NCBI GenBank assembly: GCA_025642065.1
Contig: JAODUP010000513.1
Location: forward strand, 35,001-99,000
DNA length: 64,000 nucleotides
Direction: 5' to 3'
DNA from: Paralvinella palmiformis
Taxonomy: Eukaryota > Annelida > Polychaeta > Terebellida > Alvinellidae
In this document: positions 56,765-64,000 of the stretch, in pieces
Layout: every line of letters starts with the position of its first letter
Numbering within the stretch: position 1 is the stretch's first letter
Notes under the pieces: generated by a model
Databases searched by the model: none
Told to the model about the DNA's origin: nothing
What the model saw: the letters and a program-made list of their open reading frames with translations, nothing else
Made by a program: the position numbers and the translations under genes

Positions 56765-56945
56765 ACAGGCGCGTTGGATCACAGATCACAAACACCTGAG
56801 TTCGAATCTCGGCGTGGGCATATCTGAAGGTTGTTTCGTCTTTGACTTCGCCTCATTACCTTTGGGGGTCACTCGGCCCATTTAGCCTACCAAGTGCACA
56901 AAAGTGTCCGTAAAACATCAATCATCATCATCATTCATCATCAAC
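56765..56945 (+). mobile_element. SINE (family 1), 5' end clipped
   Basis: Begins GCGCGTTGGATCACAGATCA, box B GAGTTCGAATCTCGG, then CTGAAGGTTGTTTCGTCTTT, GGCCCATTTAGCCTACCAAG and the (ATC)n tail. Confidence 0.92.
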
Positions 56946-56957
56946 AACGTGTGTGTG

Positions 56958-57525
56958 TGTAGGATTTGGCACCAACCATCCATCGCTCCTTGATGATAGT
57001 TCATATGACATGCTTTATTAGATGCACTCTGTCAACTTCTGTATTGTTGAACAGATTCCGCGCATTCGTACGTTATCGGATGATGATACTTAGCTGGAAC
57101 GCCATCTTGTCCAGTGAGAATAGGATTCAACCCGTTAACCTCAGTCACCCATCCATTGAACAACGGAGTAGGTATATTGGGCTGTAGAAAGAGTGAGTTA
57201 TGTCACACAAAGGTCTGGAAATGAGCTCGATGGAAATCCAGAAACAGTGCATCTATTGTGCAGCAGGTAAACTTTGTTTTATTTATGTTTGGAACATAGC
57301 TGATCTCAATAACTGTATAATTAATTCCGTTAATGAGATTTCGTACAGATTAACAACAAAAGTCTGTACAGAGGATATAAGCTCGAAACCATACAAATAG
57401 TCATCACCACGTTGTCGTTGAAGTATAGCATTATTAGATAAACATAACACTTTCCAGGATGTTATCATTCCACATCCTGGGAATTGTGACGTTGTATCGC
57501 AGGCAGTTGTTGCATGAAATGTCAT
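56958..57525 (-). pseudogene. Decayed multicopy repeat protein (HATTACDTTS block)
   Basis: The minus strand reads MTFHATTACDTTSQFPGCGM, TSWKVLC and VNLYE, then after stops NGWVTEVNGLNPILTGQDGV. I recall the pattern FHA.TGCDT....GKGK..A.K and a later GW....G.L.PI.T from proteins found in many copies in invertebrate genomes. Identification is from memory and the function is unknown. Confidence 0.45.
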
Positions 57526-57889
57526 TAATCTGTGCCAAACATCGTCTAAAGTTTAATATAGTGTACACTAACAAATGTTAGCTTACGGCGCCACTCTTAA
57601 GCCACACTTCAGAATAATGGAATGTGTGCTGAAACGATACCAACAGAAGTAAGACATCATGCTATTTAGCGACACAACAACTCTGTCATATCCATTTGAA
57701 ATGTCATGTGCAGATGAGCTTTATTTTGTTGATCTGAGGCTTCTATCGGTGATGACCAGTGTTAGAGTTTGAGGACTCGAATCTTGTTTGGTGAAATTAT
57801 CGAGCTGCACTTGACGTCCTCTGCTGTTACAAAAAGGAGTCCAAACAGTTCTTGATAAGTCTTGATTTGGGTGCTCTTCTGTTTGTCTA

Positions 57890-59205
57890 CTGTAATAATA
57901 ATAATAATTACAAAAATTCTATAGCGCCAATATCCTCGAAAAGAATTAAGCTCAGTGGCGCACCTAGTACAGGAGGTGGGCAAACCCATAATCCAGGTAC
58001 AATGCAAAGCTCATCAACAAATGATCAGATGGAAAGGAAACTTAGGAAGGATAAGTGAGTCTGAAAAGGTGAGTTTTCAAATGGTGACGGAACAAATATG
58101 CTATTTGATGACTTAACATGTTCAGAGAGTGAATTTCAAAGAGTAGGGACGGCAACTGAGTCCCAACATGAGTTTTAACTCTGGGGACAGACAACAAGTG
58201 AAAACCAGATGAACGGAATTCTCTGGGCTTGGGTGCTAAAGAAAGCATGGAAAATAGATATGAAGGTTCTCCAGAAGAAAGAATTTGATAGGCAATAGTG
58301 CTGAGTTTGAAAATGATATGAGATTGAACAGGGAGCCAGTGAAGATATTTCAGAATTGGGACAGAATGGGAGAACCGAGGAGATCGTGTGATAACCCTAG
58401 CTAAGCAATTCTGAATACACCGAAGTTTTATAATATTCTTAGATGCAATGTTATAAAGAATAGAGTTGCAGTAATCAAGCCTACTAATAATGAGTGCTGT
58501 AGTAATGGTTTTGGCGACTGAAAGAGAAATATAGCGCCGAATATGGCGAAGGTCACGAATATGATAAAAGCAGGAACATGTTTTCTGAAATTAAAATCGC
58601 CATAAAATTTAACGCCAAGATTACGTACAGTGTCTGATGGTGTGATGCTATGACTAAGGATGTTCGTAGGGAAGAAATGAGTAAGTTTGCAGCGTTGTCT
58701 GGGTGTACCTATAATGATGAAGTCTGTTTTGTTGGATTGAGCCGAAATTTATTGTTTGTCATCAAGCCAGACATATCACTGGGACAGTCACCAAGTTGTT
58801 TAAGGGAAAGATCAGTGTCTGCTGTAGATAAAGATATGTATACCTGGGTGCAATCTGCATATAAATGATGGTCTAATTTATGGCTGTGTATAAGAGAGCT
58901 TAGTGGTGTGGTATACAGAGTAAACAGTAGTGGTCAAAGAACAGAACCTTGGGGAACACCGCAAAACAAAGGCTCTGCCTTTGAAAAACATTTTCTTATT
59001 TTTATTGATTGAAACCTATTTATTAAGAATGAGCGGATCCGGGTCAGTGTTGTGCCCGATAAGCAATACAAATCAGAGAGACGATCTAGAAGAACAGAAT
59101 AATCAATCGCGTCTGAAGCTGCAGATAAATCTGAAAAGTGTTAGTGCTGAGACCTTTCCTGTGTCCATGTTTAGTGCTATGTCGTTCTGATAAGCTCAAA
59201 CAGAG
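57890..59205 (-). pseudogene. 5'-truncated CR1/L2-like LINE, reverse transcriptase remnant
   Basis: The minus strand gives, in order and with frameshifts: NDIALNMDTGKVSALTLF, DLSAASDAIDYSVLLDRLS, a diverged GVPQGSVLGP-type block, HHLYADCTQVYISLSTADT, NNKFRLNPTKTDFIIIGTPR, LHWLPVQ and LSLAPKPREFRSSGFHLLS, then RHHLKTHLFRLTYPS. The box normally YADD reads YADC. The 3' end has GGCGCTATAGAATTTTTGTA and an (ATT)n tail typical of this group. Truncated at about 59.2 kb. Confidence 0.9.
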
Positions 59206-60070
59206 AAGAAAATGTTTTTGGCTTGTCCTTATGCGACGGTTTGTGAAAGCTGATCTCTTGCGTCACAAGTCTCTCATTCAGAAAATTTGTCATATTGTTG
59301 CATATTTTGTGAATATGTGTGGTCAACGCAAACCAATATTTAATAACTGTCGAACCGATTATTTCATTGCATTTCTTATTATCTTATTTATAAATGTTGA
59401 CCTTTCAATTGCATTTATATTTCTTCTGATTGAGAAAAAGAATCCAAGTGTGTAGATAATCCTGTCCATTGACCTAAATGTTTTCTTTTAGGTCAATGAT
59501 CCTGTCCATGGCGGCCATTTTGAAAAGGAAGATGGCGCCGAATAAATTTAATTCAGACAGTATTTTTAAAATTATTCTTGATGTATGTTGACATACGCCA
59601 CAACCTACACTTGAGTGTGATCTCTTTATTTCTAGACTTTATTATGTAATGTTTGACATTAACTTTTGGGGATTTGTTATTATAGTTCTTTATAAACAAA
59701 TTTAATTACAGATTTAATATAGTATTACAGTTTAATAAGTTATCACTCTGACACGAGGGGGGTCATTTATAATCTAGTATACATAAACTTCCGACACTTT
59801 CTTCCTTCATTCTAGGTCATTGCCCTGTACTTAGCATGTTTGGGTTAAATATGAGCAATAGTTATTGTATTATAGACTTTAATTTAATGAAACATTTGAC
59901 AGATCCAGATCGTAATGGGATTGACACCAATCCTGAAGTTCTGCACAGCGTAATACGCTAACAACTGTGCTGCTGGGAAGCCCGTCGGATTATGATGAAT
60001 TTTAATGACGATAAAATTCTAGTGTTGCCATTGGGTATACATTTTATTACAAGATCGTTATGATAGTTAT
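59206..60070. other. No gene; YY1-like motifs
   Basis: GGCGGCCATTTTG at about 59509 and AAGATGGCGCC at about 59530 resemble YY1 sites. Nothing else recognised. Confidence 0.4.
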
Positions 60071-60074
60071 AGCG

Positions 60075-60245
60075 CGCCTATTTAAACTGTTCAGTGAAGT
60101 TCAGTTCGAATTGAGTTGTTTAGCCACAGTACTAGTCATATCTGGGACATATGGCCGAGGGACGTCTGCTTAGGGAGACACGTCCCAAAAACACAGACAT
60201 GGGTCAGATTCGAACCCACGACTGTGCCATTGGAATGGCCTTAAG
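60075..60245 (-). mobile_element. tRNA-headed SINE-like element, minus strand
   Basis: On the minus strand GTGGGTTCGAATCTGACCC is a strong box B, and a body of about 130 bp follows. No second copy seen in the window. Confidence 0.5.
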
Positions 60246-61030
60246 TTCAGTTGAAGTGTTCAGTTCATATTGCGTCACAATGGACAAATTGACAAATTAG
60301 ATTAATTTCTTAAGAGATTAGGGAAGTAATGAGCGAGTTTTATAAGTTTGATTTCTGCCGTCCCCTTTCCGTTTTGTCACGTCATAGTTATGTTCGTATA
60401 TGTTTACATAACGCATAAGCACGTTTACATAAGCACAATGAATGTTAATTTAACATTTATAAGCATTTTTGTACGAACAATAAACTTTTCCATTTGTAAG
60501 AGTTGGCCTTTGAGATCCATATTCAGTGTCCATGCCACGTTCATATAATATAATAGCTATGGATGTATCTTGTATAAGAGTTTTTGCTTAAAACACACGA
60601 ATGAATTTGGCTTACATATGTTCTCCTTAAATGTCTGCTGTAGAGTCAAGATGCTGATGAGCGGGAGACCTTTTTTCCACATTTATCTGATTTCAAAAAG
60701 TAAGCCGACGTGTTTTTTTTTTGTTTCTATTCTGCGCACAAAGTACTCTAAAAGTACTATACGTTGGCGGCTTACCTTAGACACGATTGTATGAGCTATG
60801 CCTTTAACATATTTAATTATATAATTTCACAGTTACCCCCCCCCCACCCTACTTTACTAGGAATCTCGCCGAGAAAAGTATTATTTCCCCCCAAGAAGGT
60901 TTCTTCAAAACGAAAGGCCATTGTCGTGAAGAAAACGGTGTATGCCATGATAGCTACTGAAGTGTGAAAATGAAGTGTATTAGGTTGTATGTCTGTTACA
61001 TAAGTCATATTGGATATGGGTATCATAACA
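60246..61030. other. No recognised feature
   Basis: Small open frames only, none resembling a known protein. Confidence 0.5.
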
Positions 61031-61033
61031 GAT

Positions 61034-61925
61034 TTTATTGATAGTAGACACGATAAAACTAGACTTGAATATCATAGTAGATACGTGATAGTAGACTTGA
61101 TTATCATAGTAGATACGTGATAGTTGACTTGAATATCATAGTAGATACGTGATAGTTGACTTGAATATCATAGTAGATACGTGATAGTAGACTAGAATAT
61201 CATAGTAGATACGTGATAGTAGACTTGATCATCATAGTAGATACGTGATAGTAGACTTGATTACCATAGTAGATACGTGATAGTAGACTAGAATATCATA
61301 GTAGATACGTGATAGTAGACTTGAATATCATAGTAGATACGTGATAGTAGACTTGATTATCACAGTAGATACGACTGGATGATAATGTAGTACTAAAGTG
61401 ATTTTTTCATAGTAGATACGTAATAGTAGACTTGATTATCATAGTAGATAGGTGATAGTAGACTTGAATATCATAGTAGATACGTAATAGTAGACTAGAA
61501 TATCATAGTAGATACGTGATAGTAGACTTGAATATCATAGTAGATACGTGATAGTAGACTTGATTATCATAGTAGATACGTAATAGTAGACTAGAATATC
61601 ATAGTAGATACGTGATAGTAGACTGAATATCATAGTAGATACGTGATAGTAGACTTGATTATCATAGTAGATACGTGATAGTTGACTTGAATATCATAGT
61701 AGATACGTGATAGTTGACTTGAATATCATAGTAGATACGTGATAGTAGACTAGAATATCATAGTAGATACGTGATAGTAGACTTGATCATCATAGTAGAT
61801 ACGTGATGGAATTTTTCCATAGTAGATACGTGATAGTAGACTAGAATATCATAGTAGATACGTGATAGTAGACTTGAATATCATAGTAGATACGTGATAG
61901 TAGACTAGAATATCATAGTAGATAT
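61034..61925. repeat. 32-bp minisatellite with higher-order structure
   Basis: About 27 units of ATCATAGTAGATACGTGATA plus GTAGACTTGAAT. Variants (TTGAAT, TAGAAT, TTGATT, and GTTGAC for GTAGAC) occur in a repeating order, and two short non-repeat inserts break it near 61371-61415 and 61804-61821. Confidence 0.97.
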
Positions 61926-62774
61926 GTGTAGATAATAGATAGAAGTGTACTTGAGAAAGAAGATTCTACTCCGACATATTGTTTTGTTGAAAACTTTTTT
62001 ATAAAAGCCAGGGAAAAAAATTTTTTTTAAAAAAAACCAACCTTCAATTACGACATAATATCGACCCACTGCGATCGATAATTGCTGCAAAGTGAAGAAT
62101 CCTCCAAAATATACATTTAAATTAAAAACCATAAGATTTACTGTCACTAACACACCGATTTTTTTTTAATGTCACAAGTAGATTGGAACCAATCTTCAAA
62201 GGAGCAATATAAACTAGGTTCTAATTGGACTTGGGCAGGCGAAGGTTCCATTTTCCAATTAATCGAAGCAAATCTTCTACGAGAGAGTATAAACATGGAC
62301 ATTAGACGTATTTGATGTTGTTATATTTCCAAGTCGCTATCCAGTCGAAGGTATATTGTTAACAGACTTAACAACAATATTTTATTCAATATAGTTATTT
62401 ACTATGTAGTATTTCCGGTCGAAAAACATCCCTCAAAGACGCAATTATGATATTAATTTTTCTCAGACTTAAGGAGGTGATAGTACGTGTTCCTGTATGC
62501 CATAAGAAAATTCGTAAATCTACTGATAAATGGACAAAAAATTACAACAAAAAATAACAACACCAACAACATTATTATTTCATTTTAACACGTGTTAGAG
62601 CGTGTTATATTACAACATTAGAGTGTATCATTTTATGATGTTCTCATAACGGTTACCAACACGATTATAGGTTAGCATTGTCTAAGAAGCTATCACTCTT
62701 CTTTATAATCGAAAAATACCCCCCACAAAAACAAAATCAACTATAAAAACAAGTTCACTTTATGGTACAAACCC

Positions 62775-62819
<45 letters not shown>

Positions 62820-63879
62820 CCATGAGACTTTTATACCTTAAATACGGTTGTTAACACAGGACATTATGATTATTTGATTACTGGCAACTCAAAATGTGAA
62901 TTTAGTCAAAATCACTATCATAAATCTTTGTGCATATTCAAAACATTAGTTCAACGAAGTCGCACCATCAGGCAAGTGTTACATTCAGTTTTCAATTATA
63001 TTTATAAACAACAAGTAACAACTTTCATAAGGCGACCAAAGATAAAGTCGTCAAAACAGAAACATTTATATAAAAATGAATATAGTTTATTCTTAGACTG
63101 GCTCCAAGTTTTCGCAGCCTTCCTATTTATTGGCTGCTGATTGATTACCATCTATGACTATCAACACACGCAATTGTTGCTTTTTACTCTCCCGTTTGTG
63201 CAAATAACAGTTAGTTATATAACTATTTATATCTGTACCGTTAAAACCATAGAAGAATATTGTCTATTTCAATGATAGGCATAGCGATAGATTTGAGGCG
63301 AGGCATAAAGATATGCTGAAAAATGGAAAGTTCGGATAATGTGAAAATTAATAATTGATCTAGTACATCTTTGTGTAACTACCGGGCTCGAGGTCCATGC
63401 CATACTGTATGTATTAGTGTACGGGCGACTGGTCAGTCTCAAAGTAGTGACTTATATCCCGCAGTTCGCATATTTTTCGTAATAAATTTGGTTACAAAAT
63501 AAGAAGAAAATTGAAAAATATCTAGATCTATACTGAATCGTTTTGTGTTATATTTCCCTCGAACGACATAGACTTAAATTCAACCACCGAAAGAATCGCG
63601 ATGATACGACAAAATAGACGTTTACTAGATCGAGTTTTGTTTTCGAATGACGGATATTCGTGTATGTCTTTATTTATTGCCAGATTAGATCAATTTAACA
63701 TTATAATACAGGCAGATAATTGACCAAATTGATTTTATAAATGGAAATATATATATATATATATATATATATACATTTATAGTATATGTGTCACAATGAC
63801 ATACATATTTATGAGCAATAACTAGCTCTGGCAATAACAAGACTGGAAGGCCTTATGGCAATTATTGATTTGTGGGGTT

Positions 63880-63919
<40 letters not shown>

Positions 63920-64000
63920 CATACGACATACAGATTTGTTTATGACAAAATGGCTTTAAGATGAAAACATCCTTGAAAATAAGCCAAACTTAGTGACTGA
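61926..64000. other. No gene at window end; (AT)n repeats
   Basis: AT-rich with (AT)n at 62784-62816, 63749-63773 and 63883-63916. No coding region seen. Confidence 0.6.

Noticed and set aside
58650..59455. Plus-strand frames of 72-105 codons
   Set aside because: Mostly antisense shadows of the minus-strand LINE remnant, continuing into AT-rich sequence.
61034..61925. CRISPR-like array
   Set aside because: Units are contiguous with no unique spacers and the genome is eukaryotic; it is a minisatellite.
61905..62153. Minus frame rich in Phe, Tyr and Ile
   Set aside because: Runs over poly-A/T sequence beside the minisatellite; no protein pattern.

Overview
This is a stretch of animal nuclear DNA. 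The strands carry many long dinucleotide and tetranucleotide repeats, tRNA-derived SINEs, CR1/L2-like LINE remnants and several kinds of DNA transposon. Both protein-coding genes I can support are split by GT-AG introns. The repeat types and intron sizes fit a lophotrochozoan, most likely a mollusc, but no marker names the species. No bacterial-type features (operons, ribosome binding sites, CRISPR) were seen, and most open frames of 60-100 codons are chance or repeat-derived.

Region by region. 1-18.6 kb has no recognised protein gene; it holds microsatellites, at least eight copies or fragments of one tRNA-derived SINE family, other tRNA-headed SINEs, the 3' end of a LINE (about 4.8-5.4 kb, minus) and a CpG-dense patch at 13.26-13.76 kb. 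18,615-41,712 (plus) is a diacylglycerol lipase alpha (DAGLA-type) gene. Fifteen coding exons were joined by eye, every junction agrees in phase, and they give 1,236 residues from inside the first membrane helix to the stop; the start exon was not found. The catalytic Ser (GHSLGAG), Asp (GKDVVPR) and His (GRIIH) are all present, and the last exon encodes a 594-residue disordered tail. 41.7-44.3 kb is probable 3' UTR and spacer.

44,323-52,632 (minus, convergent with DAGLA) is an OARD1/TARG1-type macrodomain ADP-ribose hydrolase gene with two certain exons and one phase-compatible candidate first exon (232 residues in total). Its second intron carries three nearly identical 488-bp tandem copies, and its first intron holds a palindromic MITE and a wrecked MULE transposase. 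53.2-59.2 kb is a graveyard of mobile elements: an RT scrap, a second MITE copy, a 2,684-bp DNA transposon with 3-bp target duplication and a decayed gene, a SINE, a decayed repeat protein, and a 5'-truncated LINE with a damaged YADD box. 59.2-64 kb contains a SINE-like tRNA head and a 0.9-kb, 32-bp-unit minisatellite with higher-order structure.

The two genes are unrelated in pathway: DAGLA makes 2-arachidonoylglycerol at the plasma membrane, and OARD1 removes ADP-ribose from glutamate. I found no convincing undescribed system. The most testable novelties are two possible alternative DAGLA exons, loss of the Homer-binding motif with a PDZ-like C-terminus, a possible presequence on OARD1, and several unnamed non-autonomous elements.
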